64,000 nt of DNA, from NCBI RefSeq assembly GCF_963677195.1, contig NZ_OY781918.1:4576923-4640922 (forward strand), given 5' to 3'. The stretch comes from an uncultured Marinifilum sp. (GTDB lineage Bacteria > Bacteroidota > Bacteroidia > Bacteroidales > Marinifilaceae). This document shows, in pieces, positions 16,499 through 23,906 of the stretch (its first letter is position 1; every line of letters begins with the position of its first letter). Below the pieces are notes generated by a model that saw only the letters and a list, made by a program, of their open reading frames with translations, did not search any database and had not been told where the DNA came from. A program made the position numbers and the translations under genes.

Positions 16499-19417
16499 TT
16501 ACTTAATAAAAGCTTTAAGCTTACTTAAAAGCAATTCCCTTTTAATAGGTTTCGAAATGTAATCATCACAGCCAAAATCTAGTGCTTTACTTTTATCACC
16601 ATTCATGGCATAAGCTGTTTGAGCAATAATGGTTAAATTGGGCCTAAATTTCTTTATTTCAATGGTTGCTTCCATGCCATCAACTTCTGGCATTCGCATA
16701 TCCATTAAAATTAAATCGATCTCCTCAATTTCTTTACACATACGAATAGCTTCAGCTCCATTTTCAGCTCTAATTACCTTATATTTACTTCTTTTTAATA
16801 TTGCTTCGATAAGACGATAATTAGAAAGCTCATCTTCGGCAACTAATATCGTTGGGTATTCTACATTTTCTTTTTCCACTTTCTTTTGTTCTATAGGTTC
16901 TTTAGAAAGAATACAGTCTAAAATTAAGGTAAAAGTTGATCCACTATTTGGTTCAGATTCCACCTCAATTCTACCACCTAACATATCCATAATTTTTTTC
17001 GATATGGCCAATCCCATTCCTGTTCCTCCAAAAGTCCTTGTTATTGTATCATCAACTTGTCTAAATTTTTCAAAAATTATATCTTTTTTATCCTTTTCTA
17101 TGCCTACTCCGGTATCCTTCACATACAGCTTTAAGCTTCCGTTACTTACATAATATCCAAACTCGACTACTCCCTCATTTGTAAATTTAAGTCCATTTTT
17201 AAATAGATTCATCACAACATGAAGTAACCTCTGAAAATCTGTTTTTACAAGAATTTTTTTAAAATTAGCTGGGGTCGTAAATTTCAATTCTAATCGATCT
17301 TTATTTTCGAGTCGTTGTTTTTCTATGGCTTGTTTCTTAACCTCTTCGAAGAAATTCACCATCAAAAACTCGGTTTCTGATTTTGCCATTCCTCCAGATT
17401 CTATCATTGTAAAATTTAAAATATCATCAATAATTCCAAATAATTGATTTCCACTTTTATTAATTAGCTGAACAAATTCCAGAATCTCATCTATTTGCAT
17501 AGAATCATTACATAAATTTGAGAATCCAATAACAGCATTTAATGGCGTTCTTAGTTCGTGAGAAACATTGGCTAAAAAAGCTGATTTCATTCGATCTGAT
17601 TCTTCAGCCTTATTCTTTGCTTCTAGTAAATCCTTTTCAAACTTCTTTCGTTCGGTAATATCTTCTTTTACCGACATATAGTGGGTTATTTTACCATATT
17701 CATCTTTAATGGCGGAGAAACTAGCTCTTTCCCAATATAATTCCTTGTTTTTTTTAACATTTAAAAACTCACAAACCCACTCTTCACCCTTTACCAGATG
17801 TTCCCACATTTGAACATAAACTTCTTTAGCAGTAAATCCTGATTTTAAAAAACGAGGGTTTTTACCTATAGCTTCTTTGGCTGAATATCCAGATATCTGA
17901 CAAAATTTAGGATTTACATATTCAATACATCCTTCGCGATTAGTAATAATTATTGAAGCAGGACTTTGCTCCATTGATGTATTCAACATTTTCAACTCTA
18001 TCTCACGTTTTTTCTTAGCTACACCTGCTGCGAGTTGAACAACTGCTAACTCTAGTAATTTTATACTTTCTGGATTTAGATCTGAATCATCAATATCGGA
18101 ACTAATACCAAAAACACCTAAAACTATCCCCTCGTAAATTAGAGGCAGACCAAGCCACATTTTTGGAATAGTATCTATACTAATATGATTTTCTTTAATA
18201 AGTTCACGAATTTCATCTTCCTTTAAATGATACTTTTTCTTGTACTTTAGAACTAAAAAACTTAAGGACTTAGTAAAACCAATCTCTAAATAATTGGAAG
18301 ATTCTAGCGAATAAGCCCTAAAGCCTCTTTTATCGGGCGATATAAGCTCCAGAAACAATTTACCAAAGCCAATAATAGGAGCAAGCTTTTCTCCTATTCT
18401 GTGGATCATTCGAATAGATGTTTGAGACGAGTTTAAAATCTCAGAGATCTCGAGCATTATTAACTGTCTTTTCTGATTCCATACATGCTCGGAAATATTT
18501 CGATAGATAGCATAAACAGAAATCTGATCATTATCTAACATTATGGGCTTACCCAAAACTTGAACATGAATTTGCTTTCCCGACTTTGTTTGTCTGACAG
18601 TAGTAATATCAACCACTTCTCCTTTTGCTACATTAATGGTTGCATCCTGACCTTCTAATTTAAAGTTAGAAGGAACAATTAAGTCATTTATGTATTTTAG
18701 TTCAGCCTCATCCTGGGTATACTCAAATAGACGTTCAAATTCTCGGTTAACTCTTATTACACGATCTTGATTATCTAATATTACAATTGCTTCAGGAGAA
18801 TTCTCAAATAAATTTTCGAAGAATGTTTTTTGCAACCTAATTTCTTCGCTGGCTTCTTTATTCTTTGCAACCTGATCTCTTAGTTCGAATGCCGTATTTA
18901 ACTGAGAAGTAGACATTTTTGCAAAGCGCATGGCTCGACTCAAATTTAAAGACGCAGTCTTCTTGCTCAAAATAGGTAAAGAGTGAGAATCAATATCATT
19001 TTTAATATCCGATTCTAAATTATAATTTCCATAAATAAAGAAACCATAGACCATTTTTTTGAGAAAAACCGGAATACAAATTGTTCTTTCACCATTTTGA
19101 GATCTTAATTCTATATAATCCTGTTTTTGTGATGAGGACTTTTTTAATAATTCGGAAAATAAATCATCAAATGTTTTCGTAGTCTTATCTATAAATTCAG
19201 AAACATCGACATTACAAACTTTTGAAACAATATGATTCTCATAATCAATAAAAAAACAAGGACAATTACTTAAATAGGAAAAATCACAAAGCATACCTTC
19301 AATATCCATTGAGATATCTTTAATTTTCAAACACTTTAAATTGAATTTCTGTACTTCCCATTCAGGAGTTGAATCGTTATTATATATCATAAATTTGGTA
19401 GTGGTTTTTCTAATCAT
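16499..19417 (-). CDS. PAS/GAF hybrid sensor histidine kinase with receiver domain
   Basis: About 972 residues, soluble, without obvious membrane segments. After an N-terminal sensory region of about 200 residues with a CPC motif come PAS (about 205-310), a GAF-like region (about 325-480), PAS-PAC (about 485-600), HisKA with SHELRTPLNAV (H about 622), HATPase with GGTGMGLAIS (about 800) and a receiver with MDMRMPEVDG (D about 909). Phosphorelay from H to the C-terminal D is expected. There is no Hpt domain or partner regulator nearby, so the output is unknown. I use ATG at 19415-19417 rather than the TTG three codons upstream. Confidence 0.9.
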   Translation of the reverse strand: MIRKTTTKFMIYNNDSTPEWEVQKFNLKCLKIKDISMDIEGMLCDFSYLSNCPCFFIDYENHIVSKVCNVDVSEFIDKTTKTFDDLFSELLKKSSSQKQDYIELRSQNGERTICIPVFLKKMVYGFFIYGNYNLESDIKNDIDSHSLPILSKKTASLNLSRAMRFAKMSTSQLNTAFELRDQVAKNKEASEEIRLQKTFFENLFENSPEAIVILDNQDRVIRVNREFERLFEYTQDEAELKYINDLIVPSNFKLEGQDATINVAKGEVVDITTVRQTKSGKQIHVQVLGKPIMLDNDQISVYAIYRNISEHVWNQKRQLIMLEISEILNSSQTSIRMIHRIGEKLAPIIGFGKLFLELISPDKRGFRAYSLESSNYLEIGFTKSLSFLVLKYKKKYHLKEDEIRELIKENHISIDTIPKMWLGLPLIYEGIVLGVFGISSDIDDSDLNPESIKLLELAVVQLAAGVAKKKREIELKMLNTSMEQSPASIIITNREGCIEYVNPKFCQISGYSAKEAIGKNPRFLKSGFTAKEVYVQMWEHLVKGEEWVCEFLNVKKNKELYWERASFSAIKDEYGKITHYMSVKEDITERKKFEKDLLEAKNKAEESDRMKSAFLANVSHELRTPLNAVIGFSNLCNDSMQIDEILEFVQLINKSGNQLFGIIDDILNFTMIESGGMAKSETEFLMVNFFEEVKKQAIEKQRLENKDRLELKFTTPANFKKILVKTDFQRLLHVVMNLFKNGLKFTNEGVVEFGYYVSNGSLKLYVKDTGVGIEKDKKDIIFEKFRQVDDTITRTFGGTGMGLAISKKIMDMLGGRIEVESEPNSGSTFTLILDCILSKEPIEQKKVEKENVEYPTILVAEDELSNYRLIEAILKRSKYKVIRAENGAEAIRMCKEIEEIDLILMDMRMPEVDGMEATIEIKKFRPNLTIIAQTAYAMNGDKSKALDFGCDDYISKPIKRELLLSKLKAFIK

Positions 19418-19657
19418 TGGTTTCAATACTCTTTATACCTCATAAAAGAACTTTTAGTTATAATTTTTCAACATTATTTTTCATTTATAACAAAAAGCTA
19501 AAAGACTATGTAAAGCAATGAATACAGACTTTTTAGCATAAAAACTTAAAACCCTAAAACAGTAAAAACAAGACTTAAAAATTTATATTAAGATTATTAA
19601 AAATCTGAACGTATAAAATGATTTTTGAGGCTCACACATTATTTTAATTTTTTTTAA

Positions 19658-19665
19658 TATTTTTG
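19658..19665 (+). promoter_or_regulatory. -7 promoter box of the 185-residue membrane protein
   Basis: TATTTTTG with predicted start near 19672, about 13 bases before the ATG at 19685. Confidence 0.5.
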
Positions 19666-19684
19666 GATATACTTTTTATTGGAA

Positions 19685-20242
19685 ATGCGCAAATTAATTG
19701 GATTTAATATTAAGAGGAATAAGAAGCTTTTGGTTTCGGACATTATTAAGTTTTTCGAAATAAGAGGTTATGAATTAATTCGCTCTAATTCCGAAGGAAT
19801 GTTATTTAAAAGAGGCAGTATTTGGGGAAATATGACTTCCTTAACTCCTGCAAAATGGAAAACAATAGTCGATATTGAAATTCTTAAAAAGGAGCGAATG
19901 AATTACAATATCTATGCTAATTATAAATTTAGCACCTCAGGATTATTCCGATCCAAAGAGGAAAATAGTTACTACAATGAAGAAATAAATGCATTTTCAA
20001 AAGCAATTGAAAATTTCGAAGTAGATTCAAAACTTATTGATCAGCTTGCATTAAAAATCAATAAATCCAGTCGTAATTATATGTTTAAGTCATTAATAAT
20101 GGGAATTATTACTACCCTATTATTAATATTTATTTCTAATCTATTATTAAAAGAGAATTTACCTATTCTTTTTACTTTTGTTCTTACTGTTATTATAATT
20201 TTCGCCTACTATTTCATATTAACAAGTTTACGAAGCAAATAA
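19685..20242 (+). CDS. Hypothetical membrane protein
   Basis: 185 residues that I do not recognise. An N-terminal soluble part of about 135 residues rich in K and E is followed by two membrane helices (about 140-158 and 160-180) and the tail SLRSK. ATG at 19685 is preferred over TTG at 19679 because only 13 bases separate it from the promoter box. It is monocistronic, divergent from the hybrid kinase and separated from it by about 270 bases. No function is proposed. Confidence 0.7.
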   Translation: MRKLIGFNIKRNKKLLVSDIIKFFEIRGYELIRSNSEGMLFKRGSIWGNMTSLTPAKWKTIVDIEILKKERMNYNIYANYKFSTSGLFRSKEENSYYNEEINAFSKAIENFEVDSKLIDQLALKINKSSRNYMFKSLIMGIITTLLLIFISNLLLKENLPILFTFVLTVIIIFAYYFILTSLRSK

Positions 20243-20350
20243 GCAACATAAGTATATCCAAGTTTATTTCAGGTTTCACATCAATATTCACACATTTAAA
20301 TAAGTTTAAAAAAAATACTGCAAACGTATGCGTAATTAAAATTTTATTCC

Positions 20351-20471
20351 TAGTTTTGAACGACCGATTAAAAAAATCAAAGTACTGATAAAAATCGCAA
20401 CTAATAATTTGAAGTTTGATGTTTACAAAGACCGTTAGGATAAAACCAACGGTCTTTTGTTTTTTTTTTAA
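20351..20471 (+). ncRNA. Candidate small RNA with own promoter and terminator
   Basis: A TAGTTTTG -7 box (20351-20358) predicts transcription from about 20365. About 60 bases further a strong intrinsic terminator follows (10-bp stem 20427-20436 with 20448-20457, then a long T-run to 20471). No open reading frame fits and the next gene is on the other strand. The alternative is the distant 3' end of the 19685-20242 transcript. Confidence 0.4.
20427..20471 (+). terminator. Rho-independent terminator
   Basis: Stem AAAGACCGTT/AACGGTCTTT, extended by GG/CC across a bulged A, followed by a T-run interrupted by one G. It faces plus-strand transcription and ends the candidate small RNA or the upstream membrane-protein mRNA. 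Confidence 0.85.
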
Positions 20472-22198
20472 AATCGGCTAACAAAACCAAAATGTATTTT
20501 TGCTGTTTTAAAATCAAGGTTTTGATTTTTCTGTTTCCCTAAAGCATAAGTCAAGGAAAAAATACCCGAGCGAGTTCCAAAATTAAAACCTAAACCAATT
20601 CCCCAAGGCAAGTCTTCCGATTTTTTATCTAGAATTTCATTTTTATAATATGCTCCATCCCAAAATAAATAAAAACTTGTATTTCTTTCTGGAATAAACC
20701 TTAATTCATTAGATAAGACAGTATATTCTGAAGCCAAAAATATATTTTCGTTAAATCCTCTAAGGCTAGAAATTCCTCCTAGTTTAAATAAATCATTTGC
20801 AAATAAATCTGGTGAACTAATAATTCCCCCTTTATTTTTAATTCGATAACTAATTTTTTTTGCCAATGGAATATTATACTCCCAATACCATTCTGCATTA
20901 ATCAAAGTCCCTTTCAAATCAAGATTCTCGTATAATTCTTGTGGAATTTTACTATTTTTTTCTGTTGTATGCTTTCCAATTGCAAAGTTAAAATCGAATG
21001 CATAACCACTTTTGGGATTATAAGAATAATCTAATTTACTATACTCAACCCCTAAACCTATTAAATTAGATTTCACATCGGCATAATCGGGCAAAACACT
21101 AATTCCACTTAAATTTTTAGTCGATAATAAAGCTGAAGATTTAAATTTATAAAATAAGCGCACCATCTTAGTTCCTCTTTGAAAAAGTCTAACTCCCAAA
21201 TTCAAATCGCTAGTTAAATATGTACTGTCTTTTTTTTCTATACCTAAATCAAAATCGAATCCTATATTCCCAATTAAATACGGATATCCAAAACCAACAT
21301 TTAAATTCTGACTAGCGGCCTCGTACTTTTTCCAGTTTAATTTAATTTGCTCTCCTACTTTAAGCGTATTCTCCAAAAATAAGTTGATCTCGCCCGTTAA
21401 TTCCAATTTATTATTACTTCCCGAATTATTTAGCAAACCTAAAATACCATCAAACCTGTTAGATTTTTCTTTACTTAAATAGGTATATAATAAGGCTTTA
21501 TTTTTTATAAATTCCACTTCGGCCGGTTTTATTTCTCGAACAAAATTTAATCCTTTTATTTTATCAGATATAGAATTAAACCTCTTTTCGCTATAAAGTT
21601 TTCCTGAAGAAATACTCAAATATCTTTCTATAAAATTCTTCTTTATTTTTAAATCACCCTTTCTTATAATCGTATCCCAATATACCCGCTCACCACAATT
21701 TAATTTCCAAACACCAGAAAGAATCTTATTATCTATATTTAAACTATCGAGTTCTATTAAAGCAAAAGGATATCCATTATTGTTCAATTCTTTAAGCATC
21801 GACTTCTGATGTAATTTCGTTTTGTTCAAATCATCATTGTGGTTTACTCTATAATTAAACTCAGATAAATTCTTTTTATTCAAATCGGCACTAGAAAATT
21901 TTTCAATAGAATACTTACTCCCTAAATGAACATTTGTATGAATAGAATCGTGAACAAAAACAACAGAATCAATATTCGCTTCCCAAAATCCTTTTTCTCT
22001 GAGTTTGGCAATTTTTCGATTTAAAACTGAAATCGCTTCAAGCCTATTTTTATATTTTCCTTCAACTCTTAATATATTTTTTAAATTGCTATTTTCCGAT
22101 TTATCAAGCTTAATATTTAGGTACACCCTTTCACTTTGAGAATAGCAATTACAGCTGATTAACAAGAAAATAACACACAAAACAATTAATTTATTCAT
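20468..22198 (-). CDS. Omp85-family outer-membrane barrel protein
   Basis: 576 residues with a signal peptide (hydrophobic 4-16, then ISCNCYSQ near 20). POTRA-like segments occupy about 25-235 and a C-terminal D15/BamA-type barrel about 250-576. Barrel features include the GGISSLRGFNE segment (the RGF loop-6 motif), ELRF strands and a terminal aromatic (VSRF). The presence of LRGF distinguishes it from the larger TamA-like protein at 6858, where the motif reads GIRAW. It probably assembles or secretes outer-membrane proteins; the client is unknown. It is divergent from a small lipoprotein gene. Confidence 0.82.
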   Translation of the reverse strand: MNKLIVLCVIFLLISCNCYSQSERVYLNIKLDKSENSNLKNILRVEGKYKNRLEAISVLNRKIAKLREKGFWEANIDSVVFVHDSIHTNVHLGSKYSIEKFSSADLNKKNLSEFNYRVNHNDDLNKTKLHQKSMLKELNNNGYPFALIELDSLNIDNKILSGVWKLNCGERVYWDTIIRKGDLKIKKNFIERYLSISSGKLYSEKRFNSISDKIKGLNFVREIKPAEVEFIKNKALLYTYLSKEKSNRFDGILGLLNNSGSNNKLELTGEINLFLENTLKVGEQIKLNWKKYEAASQNLNVGFGYPYLIGNIGFDFDLGIEKKDSTYLTSDLNLGVRLFQRGTKMVRLFYKFKSSALLSTKNLSGISVLPDYADVKSNLIGLGVEYSKLDYSYNPKSGYAFDFNFAIGKHTTEKNSKIPQELYENLDLKGTLINAEWYWEYNIPLAKKISYRIKNKGGIISSPDLFANDLFKLGGISSLRGFNENIFLASEYTVLSNELRFIPERNTSFYLFWDGAYYKNEILDKKSEDLPWGIGLGFNFGTRSGIFSLTYALGKQKNQNLDFKTAKIHFGFVSRF

Positions 22199-22253
22199 AT
22201 TATCTACATATTAATAAACCTTTTTCACTAAAATCAGTAATAAGGTTTATTAG

Positions 22254-22291
22254 TTGGTAATGATAATTATTCACGAATGATTCATTACCAA
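22254..22291. repeat. Long inverted repeat in a divergent intergenic region
   Basis: TTGGTAATGA (22254-22263) and TCATTACCAA (22282-22291), perfect 10-bp arms around 18 bases that can themselves pair imperfectly. It lies between the Omp85 gene and the lipoprotein gene. It could be an operator or an RNA hairpin in the Omp85 leader. Confidence 0.6.
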
Positions 22292-22363
22292 TAATTACAA
22301 GATTTTTTATACCTTTTGCAAAATTTTAAAACTTAAATCTGCATATTTAATACTAAATCACCT

Positions 22364-22492
22364 ATGAAAAAAACACTTTATGCTCTGGCAGTAATTTTTC
22401 TATTAGGATTAATTACAAGTTCTTGTGCTGTTGACAAAAGATGTCCGGCCTACACAAAATCTGATACCACAAGTGCAAGCAAAAATGCTTAA
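22364..22492 (+). CDS. Small lipoprotein, 42 residues
   Basis: The frame MKKTLYALAVIFLL... has a typical signal: K2-K3, a hydrophobic stretch 5-18 and a cysteine at 21 (ITSSC), so the mature lipoprotein would be only about 22 residues and contains another cysteine and a Ser/Thr-rich tail. It lies between a divergent Omp85-like gene and gapA. An imperfect -7 box (TACCTTTTG, 22311-22319) precedes it, and a strong terminator follows 8 bases after the stop. Signal, terminator and size argue for a real gene. Small lipoproteins of this kind are common but unassigned in Bacteroidota; no function is proposed. Confidence 0.72.
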   Translation: MKKTLYALAVIFLLGLITSSCAVDKRCPAYTKSDTTSASKNA

Positions 22493-22499
22493 ACTAAAT

Positions 22500-22530
22500 A
22501 AAAAAAATCTCATTAAAGGAGATTTTTTTT
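22500..22530 (+). terminator. Rho-independent terminator of the small lipoprotein gene
   Basis: An A-rich arm ending TCTC (22500-22511) pairs with GAGA and the T8 run (22519-22530); 7-base loop. Confidence 0.75.
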
Positions 22531-22662
22531 GTTTAAAAGAACTAATTGCAATCGTTTTAATCGAAGCTTAAGCACTTATAACTAACACATTAATTCATAT
22601 TAACCATTAAAAATATCTTTATTTTTTTTCAATTTTTATATACAAAATATTTTTAAATTACA

Positions 22663-22670
22663 TACTTTTG
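22663..22670 (+). promoter_or_regulatory. -7 promoter box of gapA
   Basis: TACTTTTG with predicted start near 22677, about 36 bases before the ATG. Confidence 0.65.
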
Positions 22671-22712
22671 CCATTGAGAAACAAAGGGTTTATAAATTAA
22701 AATTTATACACA

Positions 22713-23720
22713 ATGTCAAAGATTAAAATTGGTATCAACGGATTTGGCCGTATCGGACGTTTCGTATTCCGTCAAGCTGTAGCAAAAGGCAACATCGAAG
22801 TAGTTGCAATTAACGACCTTATTGATGTAGATTACATGGCTTACATGTTAAAATATGATTCTACTCATGGAAAATTCAACGGTACTGTTGAAGTAAAAGA
22901 TGGTCAGTTAGTAGTTAATGGTAACGTTGTTCGCGTTTCTGCTGAAAGAAATCCTGCTGATATTAACTGGGGTGCCGTAGGTGCTGAATATGTAGTTGAG
23001 TCAACTGGTCTTTTCTTAACAAAAGAATCAGCTCAAGGTCATATTGATGCTGGTGCTAAGAAAGTTATCATGTCTGCTCCATCAAAAGACGATACTCCAA
23101 TGTTCGTTATGGGTGTAAACAACAAAGAATACACTAACGACATGACTTTCGTATCTAATGCTTCTTGTACTACAAACTGTTTAGCTCCTGTAGCTAAAGT
23201 ATTGAACGACAAGTTTGGTATTATTGAAGGTTTAATGACTACTGTACACGCTACAACAGCTACTCAAAAAACTGTTGACGGTCCTTCTGCTAAGGATTGG
23301 AGAGGTGGACGTGGAGCTGGTCAAAACATCATTCCTTCTTCTACTGGTGCTGCTAAAGCTGTAGGTAAAGTAATTCCTGCATTGAATGGAAAATTAACTG
23401 GTATGTCTTTCCGTGTTCCTACACCAGATGTATCTGTAGTTGATTTAACTGTACGTTTAGAGAAAGAAACTTCTTACGAAGCTATTTGTGCTGCAATGAA
23501 AGAAGCTTCAGAAGGTGAATTAGCTGGTGTTCTTGGTTATACTGAGGATATGGTTGTATCTAACGACTTTACTGGTGATACAAGAACTTCTATCTTTGAT
23601 GCTAAAGCAGGTATCCAATTGTCTTCAACTTTCGTAAAAGTTGTTTCATGGTATGACAATGAAATGGGATACTCTACTAAAGTATGTGAATTAGTTGAGT
23701 ACATGGATTCAGTAAAATAA
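22713..23720 (+). CDS. gapA: Glyceraldehyde-3-phosphate dehydrogenase (NAD-type)
   Basis: 335 residues. The enzyme oxidises glyceraldehyde-3-phosphate to 1,3-bisphosphoglycerate. NGFGRIGR (9-16) is the nucleotide-binding motif, the catalytic cysteine is C152 in SNASCTTNCLAP, and H179 is the general base (TTVHA). NDL at about 34-36 fits NAD rather than NADP. Codon use is strongly biased (GGT, GCT), as expected for a highly expressed gene. The gene is flanked by its own promoter box and terminator, so it is monocistronic. Confidence 0.98.
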   Translation: MSKIKIGINGFGRIGRFVFRQAVAKGNIEVVAINDLIDVDYMAYMLKYDSTHGKFNGTVEVKDGQLVVNGNVVRVSAERNPADINWGAVGAEYVVESTGLFLTKESAQGHIDAGAKKVIMSAPSKDDTPMFVMGVNNKEYTNDMTFVSNASCTTNCLAPVAKVLNDKFGIIEGLMTTVHATTATQKTVDGPSAKDWRGGRGAGQNIIPSSTGAAKAVGKVIPALNGKLTGMSFRVPTPDVSVVDLTVRLEKETSYEAICAAMKEASEGELAGVLGYTEDMVVSNDFTGDTRTSIFDAKAGIQLSSTFVKVVSWYDNEMGYSTKVCELVEYMDSVK

Positions 23721-23740
23721 TCCATACCAAATATATAATT

Positions 23741-23767
23741 AAGCTCTCCACACGGAGGGCTTTTTTT
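23741..23767 (+). terminator. Rho-independent terminator of gapA
   Basis: 8-bp stem AGCTCTCC/GGAGGGCT (one T-G pair), 4-base loop and seven T, 21 bases after the stop. Confidence 0.88.
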
Positions 23768-23826
23768 ATGCCCTTAAACATGGTATAAAATACATCTTAA
23801 TATGAATCGTGTAATTAGAAAAACTC

Positions 23827-23834
23827 TATGTTTG
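23827..23834 (+). promoter_or_regulatory. -7 promoter box of acnB
   Basis: TATGTTTG with predicted start near 23841 and a leader of about 66 bases. Confidence 0.55.
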
Positions 23835-23906
23835 TTATGAATAAAGGAATAATTCTTTATTTAAATAACACTAATCACTAAAGTACTTAATCGTATCAAC
23901 AAACAC

